This document shows, piece by piece, positions 38,602-51,745 of a stretch of 64,000 nt of DNA (its first letter is position 1; each line of letters begins with the position of its first letter). Source of the stretch: Lachancea kluyveri NRRL Y-12651 (lineage: Eukaryota; Ascomycota; Saccharomycetes; Saccharomycetales; Saccharomycetaceae); the NCBI GenBank assembly GCA_000149225.2, contig CM000690.1, positions 930,001-994,000 on the forward strand, given 5' to 3'. The notes under the pieces were generated by a model that had not been told where the DNA came from, made no database searches, and saw nothing but the letters and a program-made list of their open reading frames with translations. The translations under genes were made by a program, and so were the position numbers.

Positions 38602-41600
38602 TCAGTCACGCTTGGCAATATCAGCAGCCTTCGAGTTCATAAAGAAGTACTTGAAAAATAACTCAGAAGCCCAACTACCGAAGAAATCCAATAGTAAAGT
38701 AGCAGTTAACTTTATCTTGAAAACGTCATCCATTGGAACAAACTTCATGGCAGCGTTTAGTTCTGGGAAAAACTCAGTTGCACCAGCTAGGGCCAAACCT
38801 CCAACACCTAATAGACCATAGTACATACCTTTATTGTTTCTGATATTTTCCCTGAATGGTTCACCTTGGTAGTTGACAGCAAAAGTAGAGACTTGTTGAG
38901 CCAATTGGATCATGAAGATACCAGTATTCAACAAGGATGGAACAAATTCCTTCTCTAAATCAACTTTAGGTTCTCTTGGTTCGATTTTATAAATTTCCAA
39001 AGTGATGTAAACCAATGTTACAATATGGACAGCAAACTGACCCAGAATGGAACCCATGATGTAAAAGTTGAAGATACCAGGTTGTGGTCTTTGCTTAGAT
39101 AGTTTTTCCAGTGGCTTACCACGAGAGATACTCAAGAAACAAACGGATATCAATAAACCAGAGACAGTAGCTTGACCATCGCCAAATTTAACACCAGCTA
39201 AGTAGATAACGGATAAAGAGTATGCACTAATCAAACAATTCAAAGCCAAGATTTTGTACATTTGAATAGTGTTGATTAAGGCACAACGACCTTGGCGGAT
39301 GATGTTAGTAACAGCAGAGACGTTGGCTAATTTCGAAGTAAACGGGGCAGCGCAAGAAGCATCACCCAATTTCAAAACAGGGGCATCTTCACCTTCCGCA
39401 TCACCCAGGGCACTAAGCATCATGTTACCTAAGTCACCACTAGATTGTTTAGATGGATCGGCCTTCTGAGCCACAACTGGCTTAGAGGCAGCCTCTGCAG
39501 CAAGCTTTCTCATTTCAGGAGTAATCGTAACACCTTTCTTTTCCATTGCCTTTAAGTAACGCGGGTTGGTAGGACCAGGTGGATATAAGTGTGCAATTCC
39601 TTCAGGCACAGGTTGACGAGGTTGACCCCATCTATCCATAAAGCCACATTGCTTTTCATACATGGCTTTCATGTTATCCAATCTACGTTGCTCATTTAAT
39701 TTTTTCAAGCCTTCTTCAGTACCATTTAGAAGAGCAATACCAACATGGGCTTGCTTCAAAGCACCCACATCATTGGTACCATCACCACACATTAAAGTTT
39801 GGTAACCCATGTCCTTCAAAGTGGTCAAAATAAACTCCTTTTGAGCTGGAGAAACACGTGCGTAAACCCAAGTGTGGCGAATCAATTCTTTTAACTGGGG
39901 ATGATTTTCTAACAGATTCAATGCATGACCAGTGACGGCAATATCATATTTGGCAAAAACCTTTGAGTACTCAAATCTATCACTTTCTGGGTCGAATGGG
40001 GTCACGATAGTTTCTGTAACATTACGCATAACCATGGTATGGCTAGAACCATCGATTGGCTCGTCCAAAATCAAAGTCTCCTTTTCAACAATACCAACTT
40101 CCTTTGCAACATGAACTGCAGTTAAAGGATTGTCACCAGTGATCATAACACAACGGTGAGAAGATTCATTTAGCATTTTGATAGTTTCAATAGCATCGTC
40201 CTTTAGTGGACAGTGGAATACCAAAAACCCATTAAATTCCAAACCAGTTTCCATTTCTTCACGGTCTAGGTTATCAATCTGAGAGTTTGCTAGGTTAGGC
40301 AACTTCTTGGATGCCAAAGCCAAAACTCTAGAACCTGAACGTGTAAAAGACTTGTAGATATCGTCATAATTCTTTGGGACGGTGCTCAATCTTTCACGAA
40401 TGGTTTCAGGAGCACCCTTCACAGCAACGTACGTTTGATTTTTATGATTAGCAATTGAAGATGATCTCTTAAGCGCAGAAGAAAATTGAAAACGACGCAA
40501 AATTTGGATCTTACCCAATTTTTCTTCGCTGACACAATCCTTGGCACCGACAATCCAGCCAGCAGCATTTAAAGTGGCTTTTTCCATTGGGTCACCGACA
40601 ACTTCACCATCGTTCAATTTGACCAAAGCATGGGCTGCACCAATAACCAAGGATGTGTCTAATGGAGCCTCACTAGCTGAAAATAAGTGACGGATATCTT
40701 TGCTGTCTTGAGATAAACCAGCCAAGCCTTCAAAAACTAGATCTTCGCCGGTTAAAGTACCAGTTTTGTCAAAACAACAGACATCAACTCTACCAGCTAG
40801 TGGAATCCTAAAAGGTTCAGTACAGTAGACGTAAAACTTTGATAAGGCAGCTAGCGAGGTGTTGACAGCCATTGTCAACTCCATAGGTAACTCTGGGGGA
40901 ACAACTGAGGTGATGATTAGAATACAATCTAGAATCAATTTGGATTGGATTCTACCCATTCTAGTACCTTCGACCCACACGTACCACGAGGCCACGATGG
41001 CAAATATCAATAAAAACAGAATGAAGTACAACGCTTCTTTATTACCGACAGAAACACGTTCGGCAGAGTAGATCATGACACGGACCAAAGAACCTTGAGA
41101 TGTTTCAAAGCCAGTTTTGGTAACAACAGCCAGAGCACCCTGGTCTGGTGAGACAGGGACGATAGAATTGGATTCAGGAGCAGTAACTTGTAACGCTTTG
41201 GTACCACCATGCAAAATAGCATTTTTATCGACACCTTCAGCCTGCAGCAAGTCATCGTGAGGACGTAACTTAATGGACTCCTTCAATAATGGTGTAGACT
41301 CCCCAGACAACATGGCTTCATTAACAATACAAGATCCATCAACTAACAAAAGATCACATGGAATGGCGCTGTCTTCAGCAGTTCTAGTGATAGACACCAC
41401 GTCCATAGGTAATAGCTCGTTAGTTTGTAAAGTGACCCACTTCCCACTTCTAAAAACGTTGATTGGGTAGGGTTTGATGCCCATAGTCCTGAACTCCTTT
41501 AAAGTTGTCAAACGTTGGAAAACAGAAGCGGCTTCCATTGAAATAATCATGAACAAACTGAACAAAGAGTAATACCAAAATTCATCTAACAACCACAAGC

Positions 41601-42228
41601 CAACACAAAAAATCTGGAAAACAAAGAATGGAGCCACGGCATGTTCCTTGAATAGTTCTAGAAAAGTTGGGATCGGAATATCAAATGAATTTTCACCATA
41701 CAATCTTTTCATATGAGTTAAATCACCAGAATTACCTTTATTTTGTTGGAAAACTTCCAACTTTGGGGCTTCATCAATAATGAACTTTGGTGTTGAGAAA
41801 ACGTGCTCCTTGGGATGCCACAAGAATCTCTTCTTTTGAAACTGGAAAAAAACTTGCAAATGTCCGGCTTCTTCAATTCTTTGAATCTCAACAATACCAT
41901 TTGCACCATTGTTTGGAGTAGTTTGAATAAAGATATGGGTGGCATCATCAACATTAGTAGCTGAGATATACTTAAACATTCTGGAAATATTGACATTCCA
42001 CTCAGGTAACAATAAAACCAAAATGTTTAAAGAAATAATGGTACCTAAATAGACGAAAGTCCACTCTGGACCCTTAATCATTTCATCATATTTTCTGAAA
42101 TAGATGTGAGCGAAAGTGGCGTACAATGGCATAAAGGGCAAAACATATGGCCTCGACAACAAATCCCTTGGGGCCAGTAACTTTGAGTTACTGACGATGG
42201 GACTCGCTACAAGAGACTTTGATGACAT
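38602..42228 (-). CDS. SPF1: SPF1, P5A-type ATPase of the endoplasmic reticulum
   Basis: The protein has 1208 aa (S. cerevisiae 1215). CCFDKTGTLTG carries the phosphorylated aspartate at residue 487, the same number as in S. cerevisiae. PPELPME in the preceding helix is the P5A signature, LSGESTP is the actuator-loop TGE-type motif, and CGDGTNDVGALK is the hinge motif. About twelve membrane segments are visible. Spf1 removes misinserted transmembrane helices from the ER membrane, acting on mistargeted tail-anchored proteins, and affects ER manganese and sterol balance. It is convergent with TAH11, with 67 bases between stops. Confidence 0.97.
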   Translation of the reverse strand: MSSKSLVASPIVSNSKLLAPRDLLSRPYVLPFMPLYATFAHIYFRKYDEMIKGPEWTFVYLGTIISLNILVLLLPEWNVNISRMFKYISATNVDDATHIFIQTTPNNGANGIVEIQRIEEAGHLQVFFQFQKKRFLWHPKEHVFSTPKFIIDEAPKLEVFQQNKGNSGDLTHMKRLYGENSFDIPIPTFLELFKEHAVAPFFVFQIFCVGLWLLDEFWYYSLFSLFMIISMEAASVFQRLTTLKEFRTMGIKPYPINVFRSGKWVTLQTNELLPMDVVSITRTAEDSAIPCDLLLVDGSCIVNEAMLSGESTPLLKESIKLRPHDDLLQAEGVDKNAILHGGTKALQVTAPESNSIVPVSPDQGALAVVTKTGFETSQGSLVRVMIYSAERVSVGNKEALYFILFLLIFAIVASWYVWVEGTRMGRIQSKLILDCILIITSVVPPELPMELTMAVNTSLAALSKFYVYCTEPFRIPLAGRVDVCCFDKTGTLTGEDLVFEGLAGLSQDSKDIRHLFSASEAPLDTSLVIGAAHALVKLNDGEVVGDPMEKATLNAAGWIVGAKDCVSEEKLGKIQILRRFQFSSALKRSSSIANHKNQTYVAVKGAPETIRERLSTVPKNYDDIYKSFTRSGSRVLALASKKLPNLANSQIDNLDREEMETGLEFNGFLVFHCPLKDDAIETIKMLNESSHRCVMITGDNPLTAVHVAKEVGIVEKETLILDEPIDGSSHTMVMRNVTETIVTPFDPESDRFEYSKVFAKYDIAVTGHALNLLENHPQLKELIRHTWVYARVSPAQKEFILTTLKDMGYQTLMCGDGTNDVGALKQAHVGIALLNGTEEGLKKLNEQRRLDNMKAMYEKQCGFMDRWGQPRQPVPEGIAHLYPPGPTNPRYLKAMEKKGVTITPEMRKLAAEAASKPVVAQKADPSKQSSGDLGNMMLSALGDAEGEDAPVLKLGDASCAAPFTSKLANVSAVTNIIRQGRCALINTIQMYKILALNCLISAYSLSVIYLAGVKFGDGQATVSGLLISVCFLSISRGKPLEKLSKQRPQPGIFNFYIMGSILGQFAVHIVTLVYITLEIYKIEPREPKVDLEKEFVPSLLNTGIFMIQLAQQVSTFAVNYQGEPFRENIRNNKGMYYGLLGVGGLALAGATEFFPELNAAMKFVPMDDVFKIKLTATLLLDFFGSWASELFFKYFFMNSKAADIAKRD

Positions 42229-42716
42229 TCTTGCTTGATTCTTGTGCTGATCCGTGATAGCTATAGAACTCAGATATCTTTACGTGGCCAACGGCTATTT
42301 TTCATAAGTTTGCCACTTGTTCAGTCACTTTTAACGAATATTGTCGTTCGGGAATTGCAGTGGATCGCAAAAGCAAGTATACTTGAACATATCAATTGCC
42401 TCTATTACTTTCAAGCTCCTACAAATTTCTGAATTTGGTTCTTCATTGCTTCTTAACGTTTATGCTCTCTTTAGATTTGGTTTCCTTTACGATTTTTTTG
42501 TTTTATTTTTGATTCGCCACTTTCAGTGTCCAACAGAATATGAGAGCACGCTTGTGAATGTCTGCATAGCCAACAAATTTATAGAAATTCTTAAATACTA
42601 CAAAAACTATACCTAAACGTAAATAAAGCTTTCTAGGTGGTTTGAATACCAATCGAACGTGCCCAGAAGAATATGGAGAAAGAAAGAAAAAAAAAAGGAA
42701 TTAATAAGTAACAGTT
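42229..42716. other. Spacer between SPF1 promoter and MCM3 3' end
   Basis: This 488-base region is AT-rich. Short frames on the + strand (42235-42616) have no recognisable similarity. No RNA gene or repeat was identified. Confidence 0.5.
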
Positions 42717-46268
<3,552 letters not shown>

Positions 46269-46376
46269 CGACAACTGCAGGATTCGAACCTGCGCGGGCA
46301 GAGCCCAAGAGATGGTTATTAGTCGAAACTCGAACGAGATTCTAATCTCACGCCTTAACCACTCGGCCAAATTGCC
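46269..46376 (-). tRNA. tRNA-Ser (AGA) with an intron
   Basis: The minus strand gives 108 nt, beginning GGCAATTTGGCCGAGTGG and ending CAGGTTCGAATCCTGCAGTTGTCG. The long variable arm TGGGCTCTGCCC is diagnostic of tRNA-Ser. The anticodon loop opens TTAGAA, giving anticodon AGA. About 26 nt starting TCTCGTTCGAG are then inserted before the 3' half of the anticodon stem (TCTCT), leaving a mature length of 82 nt, the usual yeast value. The position after base 37 is where tRNA introns occur. In S. cerevisiae AGA serine tRNAs lack introns, whereas CGA and GCU ones have them. Pair 27-43 is T-T. The gene looks functional, but I cannot exclude a decaying copy. Confidence 0.85.
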
Positions 46377-46501
46377 GTAACTTCGAGAGTGTCAGCACCA
46401 AAATTTTGCTGTGTTCCAGCTGAGAATTCTTATGATCACGTCAGATATATTACACGGTATTATATATATATATATGCATATTCCAATCGGCTTTCTTCCC
46501 G

Positions 46502-47653
46502 TTACACACGTCTATCGGCCAACCTCATCAAATAGTTCAGGACTGCCAAATCAGCACTAGTTCCACCACTTCCGTAAATTTGCGCAATTTCCCTCAACAC
46601 ACCATCCACGCCCTTATCCTCCCTTCTATTTAAAATATCACCAAAAGAGGAGGAAAGTATGAGGTCTATAGAAACCCTGTTCTCGCTTAAGAAGTCAAGC
46701 ATCAAGTTTGCAAAATCCACTGCATTGAAGGTTCTTTGTTGCACATTTTCGTGTGACGATGAGGCGGCAACGGCGTTTGTGGCCGTGGTAACGGCCAAGG
46801 CATTGGCGTCGATAGTGCTCTTATGCTCTACAGCACTGGATGGTTCTTCGCCGATGGTGGCGTCGATATTTGGATCGGTCGCTGCTGTGCCGCTCTGTGT
46901 CTCGTCATGGTACTCAGACTCCATTTTAGATCTGGGATTTCTCTTTCTCTTATTGATTGTGTTGTAAAAAGACTGGACGCCTGCAGTATACTGTGTCTCT
47001 CGGGTTTGTTCGAAGTTTGCCGTTTCGATTTTCCTCTTCGGATTAGCCATATCCGGGGTAATCTTGTGAGTGTTTAGATGCTCTAGCAATTTTTTAGGAG
47101 AGCCTTTATCACTAGGCATTCTTCTGATAAGACGGCCACAGTAATCGCATGTAGCCACATTTTTATCTCGAGGATCTTCCTGTGTGAACCAGTTCCAACA
47201 CCAATTACGTTTACGTGCACCCAACTTGTTGCCGTGGCGAGGACGTACTCTGGATTGGAGTTGCACTTCTTTTTGGAACTGCTCTTGAGAATCTTTGTCG
47301 AGTCCCGAGTGATCTATAGTAGTAATTGCCGCCGCTTCGACGTTTCCAAGGCCTTGGCTACCATCGCGTTCATGGGTATTTTTATTGGAGTTTCTTTCTT
47401 CAATATTCCTAGTTCTATTGTCATTAGTATCAGCACTACTGCTATTACCACTGTCATTGTTGTTGTTGTTGTTGTTGTCGTTTCTGCTGCCGTTATCGTG
47501 AGCATCGTTATCGTTATCGTTATTACTGTTACTGTTGGAGTTATAGCCATTATAAGCAACTGCCGCTGCCATAGCAGCTATCACCGGATCGACGTTGGAG
47601 CCGCTGTTGTCTCCAGCGGTAGAGGATACTGTATCCTGATTTTGAGCGCCCAT
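46502..47653 (-). CDS. BED-type zinc-finger protein, function unknown
   Basis: The protein has 383 aa. Residues 1-110 are low in complexity, very rich in Asn, Asp and Ser. A BED finger follows: aromatic WCWNWF (151-156), then C169-x2-C172 and H192-x3-H196 (LLEHLNTH). BED fingers bind DNA and are shared by hAT transposases and host proteins derived from them. A basic segment (RKIET, NKRKRNPRSK) may be a nuclear signal. The C-terminal ~75 residues, from FNAVDFANLMLDFLSENRVSID, look helical and ordered and may mediate dimerisation. No transposase catalytic core is present. I know no S. cerevisiae gene at this position; the BED proteins Vid22 and Env11 are much longer. A transcriptional or chromatin role is likely but unproven. 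Confidence 0.8.
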   Translation of the reverse strand: MGAQNQDTVSSTAGDNSGSNVDPVIAAMAAAVAYNGYNSNSNSNNDNDNDAHDNGSRNDNNNNNNNDSGNSSSADTNDNRTRNIEERNSNKNTHERDGSQGLGNVEAAAITTIDHSGLDKDSQEQFQKEVQLQSRVRPRHGNKLGARKRNWCWNWFTQEDPRDKNVATCDYCGRLIRRMPSDKGSPKKLLEHLNTHKITPDMANPKRKIETANFEQTRETQYTAGVQSFYNTINKRKRNPRSKMESEYHDETQSGTAATDPNIDATIGEEPSSAVEHKSTIDANALAVTTATNAVAASSSHENVQQRTFNAVDFANLMLDFLSENRVSIDLILSSSFGDILNRREDKGVDGVLREIAQIYGSGGTSADLAVLNYLMRLADRRV

Positions 47654-47908
47654 GCCGATATATGGAAGTTGGATTAAAAGAATATATTTATCCGTAACTC
47701 AATCCAAGGGAAGCACAGAATCGGTTTCAATTTCGAGGGTAGATTTTTCCACAAGAATTTTTTTTTCCCTTTCTGCAAATCGCCTTTGAAATTTCAATCA
47801 TCATCGATGATCATTGTGGACGACAATGAGAGCTAATCAAGATCAAGGAGATATACGTGTCAATGATGAAGAAGGTGGCAAGGTTGACACCAAGATGGTT
47901 CTCTTGTT

Positions 47909-47940
<32 letters not shown>

Positions 47941-48515
47941 AAATCTCGGCAAGGCCGCACATATCTTTTATCGACTTGGAAATGGATGCAAACTCCTTCA
48001 CAATCTTGCCAAAAGAGAACCGTTTGAATGGATTTAGGGGAGCTTGAAGGGATCACATTAAAAAAGCGGGTGGAGAGAAAAAAAATGAGGAACAGTCAGG
48101 GATATAAACGAGAGTTACGTAAAAAAGCTCAATAGATGGAAATAACAGAACGCACAGCAAGTAGAGAACGTTGTACAACCGTTTAAACCGTTTCTAAACA
48201 GAACCATACATACATTTATATATATACACGTTTTTTTCAAGAGATGTTCAGAGATACAGCAGGATAAATCTTTATTAGGAAGAGAAAGAAGCAGGACAAA
48301 AAAAAAAAAAAGCTTGGATGTAGTTGAAAAAAGTTGAAAAAACTTATAACATTTGATATTGTTTAAATACATGGTACATGACTGTAATATATAAAAAGTG
48401 AACACAAGAAAAGTGGTGCTGGCGTAAAAAATATTAAACAACCAGAGCTATTGCTTTGCGAGCACCACTGACCCGAATGCTCAAGATTAAATCCTTTGCT
48501 CAAGATTCAAACCGT
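47654..48515. other. Spacer between BED gene promoter and HYP2 3' end
   Basis: 862 bases without a supported gene. It contains a GAA repeat, a T/A-rich stretch, and an A run near 48299-48312. Short minus-strand frames (47811-48056, 48115-48441) are homopolymer-driven. Confidence 0.5.
47911..47943. repeat. AAG/CTT trinucleotide microsatellite
   Basis: About 11 tandem AAG units lie roughly 260-290 bases upstream of the BED gene start, in non-coding DNA. Length polymorphism between strains is likely. Confidence 0.85.
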
Positions 48516-48989
48516 TTATTCGGATCTTGGGGCTTCCTTGAAGGAGATAGCAGCTTCTTCACCCATAGCGGCGATGATGGTGACCATCAAGTCCTTACCT
48601 TCATCGAAAGAAGCTTGGATGTTGTCACCCAATTCACCATCTGGAGCTCTAACGTCATCCTTGGTTTCACCGTCCATGGTCATCAAAGACAAGTAACCGT
48701 CATCAATGTCCAACAATTGGTATTCAGTTCTCTTAACGAATGGAACTTCCATGTTGTGGGTAGATGGAGACAAATCTTCCAACTTTTTACCAGTGAAGAT
48801 GTCCAAAGCGACCAAGTGGACCTTGGCGTGACCGTGCTTACCGGTCTTAGAGGTGGACATGTCGACAATCTTACATGGTCTACCCTTGATGACAACGAAA
48901 CCACTCTTTCTCAAAGCAGAACATTGCATTGGGTAGGTTAGGGAGGTACCGGCATCGGCGGTTTCGAAAGTGTGTTCTTCTTCAGCCAT
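48516..48989 (-). CDS. HYP2: HYP2, translation factor eIF5A
   Basis: The protein has 157 aa, the same length as S. cerevisiae Hyp2 and Anb1, and is nearly identical. [12 protein letters not shown] contains the lysine (K51) that deoxyhypusine synthase and hydroxylase convert to hypusine. eIF5A relieves ribosome stalling at difficult peptide bonds and helps termination. This single gene is the counterpart of the duplicated S. cerevisiae pair HYP2 (YEL034W, aerobic) and ANB1 (YJR047C, hypoxic). It diverges from ANP1. Confidence 0.98.
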   Translation of the reverse strand: MAEEEHTFETADAGTSLTYPMQCSALRKSGFVVIKGRPCKIVDMSTSKTGKHGHAKVHLVALDIFTGKKLEDLSPSTHNMEVPFVKRTEYQLLDIDDGYLSLMTMDGETKDDVRAPDGELGDNIQASFDEGKDLMVTIIAAMGEEAAISFKEAPRSE

Positions 48990-49535
48990 TGTTGATCGAT
49001 GGAAGGTGAATTGATTGTTAATGAGGTAAAAGGAATGAAAGGTCCAACATGAGGCAGGGCAGAAGGAAAAAAATTTTCATCAGACTCCTTTTTATACCCT
49101 CCTCTCGTCGACGACGTTCTCACCGCTCGCGAACAAGTCGTAAAAACGTCGGCGCTCAATGCGAGGGGCCCAACGAGGGGAGAGCGCGCTCTGTACGGCT
49201 GTTTCTGTGAAAAGACCGAAAAAAATTTTTTTTGAAATGCGTCGACGAGGCGAGCAAATCAGTGCGGCGTTTCTTTTTCGGTGTATCAGAGGCAGGGTAA
49301 CAAGTCAATTGCCGAAAAAAGTATATCATCTAAAACGAAAAGGCATCGTGCTGTTACCCTGTCTCTTTCCGATTTCTTTTTCCCGTTCCTTTCAGCTCTT
49401 TTCATCAAATTGGCAAATCAAGAAGGAAAAGGAAAAAAAAAAAAAAGCTAAATGTGTGTTGTTTTGTTTGGGAAAAAGGTGCTCAAAAACAGAGAAAGGA
49501 CCCTTCCGACCAAACACTCGCTCAACCAAAACGCT
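48990..49535. other. Divergent promoter region, HYP2-ANP1
   Basis: 546 bases with a GC-rich patch near 49104-49200 containing several CGTCG/CGACG motifs, then A-rich DNA (49427-49446) close to ANP1. No RNA gene was recognised, and no UTR5 homologue is present. Confidence 0.45.
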
Positions 49536-50903
49536 ATGAAACACGGGGCTAAAGTGACTACCACAGCCGTTTCCATAGCAGGCTCTCTTTTGACGGTACT
49601 GTTGTTGCTCAAACTGTTGTTTTCGAACTCCGTGTCGGTTTCTTTCCCGTTTTTGAACTCCCAATATGTGCCGAACTTGAAGAATGTTCCTCAGGTCGAG
49701 TACTACGACTTGAACAACTATCAAGGTAATGCAGATGGCTGGCAGAGGGGTGATCGTGTCTTGTTCTGCGTTCCTCTTAGAGACGCTGCTGAACATTTGC
49801 CAATGTTTTTCAAGCACATGGATGAGATTTCCTATCCTCACAATTTGATCGACCTGAGTTTCCTTGTCAGTGATTCTTCTGATGACACTATGGGTGTCTT
49901 GTTATCGTCGTTAAAGAAGGCTCAATCCAACCAAGACAAATCGCAGCGTTTCGGTAACATCGAGATTTTTGAAAAGGATTTCGGCCAAGTTATTGGTCAA
50001 TCCTTCTCCGACAGACACGGTTTTGCTGCACAGGGTCCCAGACGTAAACTTATGGCAAGGGCCCGTAACTGGTTGGGTTCTGTTGCTTTAAAACCTTACC
50101 ATTCTTGGGTTTACTGGAGAGACGTCGACGTTGAAACCATTCCGAGGACAATCCTGGAAGATTTGATGCACCACAACAAGGATGTCATCGTTCCAAATGT
50201 CTGGAGACCCCTACCAGACTGGCTGGGTAATATCCAACCCTACGATCTAAACTCTTGGAAGGAGTCGGAAGGTGGCTTGCAACTCGCCGACTCCCTAGAA
50301 GAAGACGCTGTTATAGTGGAAGGTTATCCGGAATACGCAACCTGGAGAACCCATTTGGCCTACATGAGAGACCCAAGCGGTGATCCTGAGGCAGAGATGG
50401 AATTGGATGGGATTGGTGGTGTTTCGATTCTATCAAAGGCGAAAGTCTTTCGTACCGGTTCTCATTTCCCAGCTTTTTCGTTCGAAAAGCATGCTGAAAC
50501 AGAGGCCTTTGGCAAACTGTCGCGTCGAATGAAGTACAGTGTGGTTGGTTTACCTCACTACGTCATCTGGCACGTCTACGAGCCTTCTTCTGATGATTTG
50601 AAGCATATGGCATGGATGGCTGAGGAGGAGAAACGTAAGGTTGAAGAAGCCAAGATTCGCGAATTTTACGACAAAATTTGGGACTTGGGTTTCGATGACG
50701 TTAGGGATGACTGGGAATTGGAAAGAGTGCAGATTTTGAAAAACATTGATCCTAATGTTCTTGATAGAGAAATCGTTGTTGATTGGAGTGACGAAGGGTA
50801 CGACGAAGATAAGCGTTCTGATGAAAAGAAGGCCGGAAGTGACAAGACCGAAGGTAATAAAGAGGCTGAAGTTCCTTTGGACTTTGATCCAGAGAACAAT
50901 TAA
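49536..50903 (+). CDS. ANP1: ANP1, M-Pol II mannosyltransferase subunit
   Basis: The protein has 455 aa from the ATG at 49536; an upstream in-frame ATG at 49452 would add 28 residues before the membrane anchor and is less likely. It is a type II Golgi membrane protein: a short cytosolic tail, one anchor (VSIAGSLLTVLLLLKLLF, about residues 12-29) and a luminal GT62-family domain. Motifs include SDSSDDT and WRDVDVE, the latter a DxD-type metal and nucleotide-sugar site. Anp1, with Mnn9, Mnn10, Mnn11 and Hoc1, extends the alpha-1,6-mannan backbone of N-glycans. The C terminus is highly charged and low in complexity. Confidence 0.95.
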   Translation: MKHGAKVTTTAVSIAGSLLTVLLLLKLLFSNSVSVSFPFLNSQYVPNLKNVPQVEYYDLNNYQGNADGWQRGDRVLFCVPLRDAAEHLPMFFKHMDEISYPHNLIDLSFLVSDSSDDTMGVLLSSLKKAQSNQDKSQRFGNIEIFEKDFGQVIGQSFSDRHGFAAQGPRRKLMARARNWLGSVALKPYHSWVYWRDVDVETIPRTILEDLMHHNKDVIVPNVWRPLPDWLGNIQPYDLNSWKESEGGLQLADSLEEDAVIVEGYPEYATWRTHLAYMRDPSGDPEAEMELDGIGGVSILSKAKVFRTGSHFPAFSFEKHAETEAFGKLSRRMKYSVVGLPHYVIWHVYEPSSDDLKHMAWMAEEEKRKVEEAKIREFYDKIWDLGFDDVRDDWELERVQILKNIDPNVLDREIVVDWSDEGYDEDKRSDEKKAGSDKTEGNKEAEVPLDFDPENN

Positions 50904-51663
50904 ACTGCATAGAAAGAAAGGAAAAAGAAAAAGAAAAATACTGGCAAGAACAGAAATTTTTCTTACTCTCTTTTCTTCCTGCATTAATGTAAAATATTAT
51001 TTCCCACTAAATACCAGATAATCTCTTGTAGTAATAGAAGAAGAAAAGAAGAAGAAGAAATAAAAGCAGGTACTTCTTCTTTTCTTTTTTATTTTTTTAT
51101 CTTTTTTGTTTTTTTTTTTTGTTTTTTGTTTTTGTTTTGAAGAATGAATAATTTAAAACTGTTACACTATTCTCGCCTGTGCCTTGATTACCGCTTCTTA
51201 AAACGCTTCGAGTGTAAGGTATTTAGGCAAGCAAGTTGGTTGGGCACCCACTCAACGTTGCGACAAAAATGAGTGTGGAGCGCCATTTTTAGAATCAATT
51301 TTGGATCCTAAAATTGCATTATTTTACGGGCTTGCGATGTGCGTTTGTTTGTCTAAAGCCACCTATAACTCTATTTTTTCTGCCAAGAATTTGTGCCAAA
51401 CTCCCTTCCTTTTTTACTCACATAATAGATATGTTCCTGCGACCGAATCGGAAGCTACAACGGCAAAATCGTCGAGATGATAGGACGATTCCGGATAATC
51501 TACGATTCAAAAAGCCTTTTTCACCTTGTTCTGTTTTATACTAGGTTTACATTTTCTTTTGTATTTTTTGTACTAAAATTGTCACCGTTCCTACTCGGAC
51601 GGCCATATATCATCAACGACGAAACAAGTAGAAGCCTCGAAGGCTTTACTGCTAATAATTTTG
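50904..51663. other. Spacer between ANP1 and RAD23
   Basis: This region has strong T runs around 51077-51138 after A/G-rich stretches, typical of yeast 3' and promoter DNA. Frames near 51314-51686 encode nothing recognised. The only confident element is the PACE box at its right edge. Confidence 0.5.
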
Positions 51664-51672
51664 GGTGGCAAA
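51664..51672 (+). promoter_or_regulatory. PACE box (Rpn4 site) upstream of RAD23
   Basis: GGTGGCAAA is an exact match to the proteasome-associated control element bound by Rpn4. It lies 74-82 bases before the RAD23 ATG. Rad23 delivers ubiquitinated cargo to the proteasome, so membership of the Rpn4 regulon makes sense and is known in S. cerevisiae. The box also shows that coding does not begin at the in-frame GTG inside it. Confidence 0.8.
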
Positions 51673-51745
51673 TGTCTATAAATTAGCTGTTTCCGCAAAA
51701 CTGCACAAACTCTGTATCCACCAAGGAACAAACAGGCCACTAGAC

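Noticed and set aside
48115-48441. 108-codon hydrophobic frame downstream of HYP2
   Set aside because: Phe/Leu richness comes from A/T runs, it does not resemble Mtc7, and it lies in the HYP2 3' region.
49452-49535. 28-residue N-terminal extension of ANP1
   Set aside because: It would place an unrelated basic stretch before the type II anchor; the ATG at 49536 gives the usual topology.
51665-51745. N-terminal extension of RAD23 from 51665
   Set aside because: It begins with GTG inside the PACE box; MITINFKDF at 51746 is the conserved UBL start.
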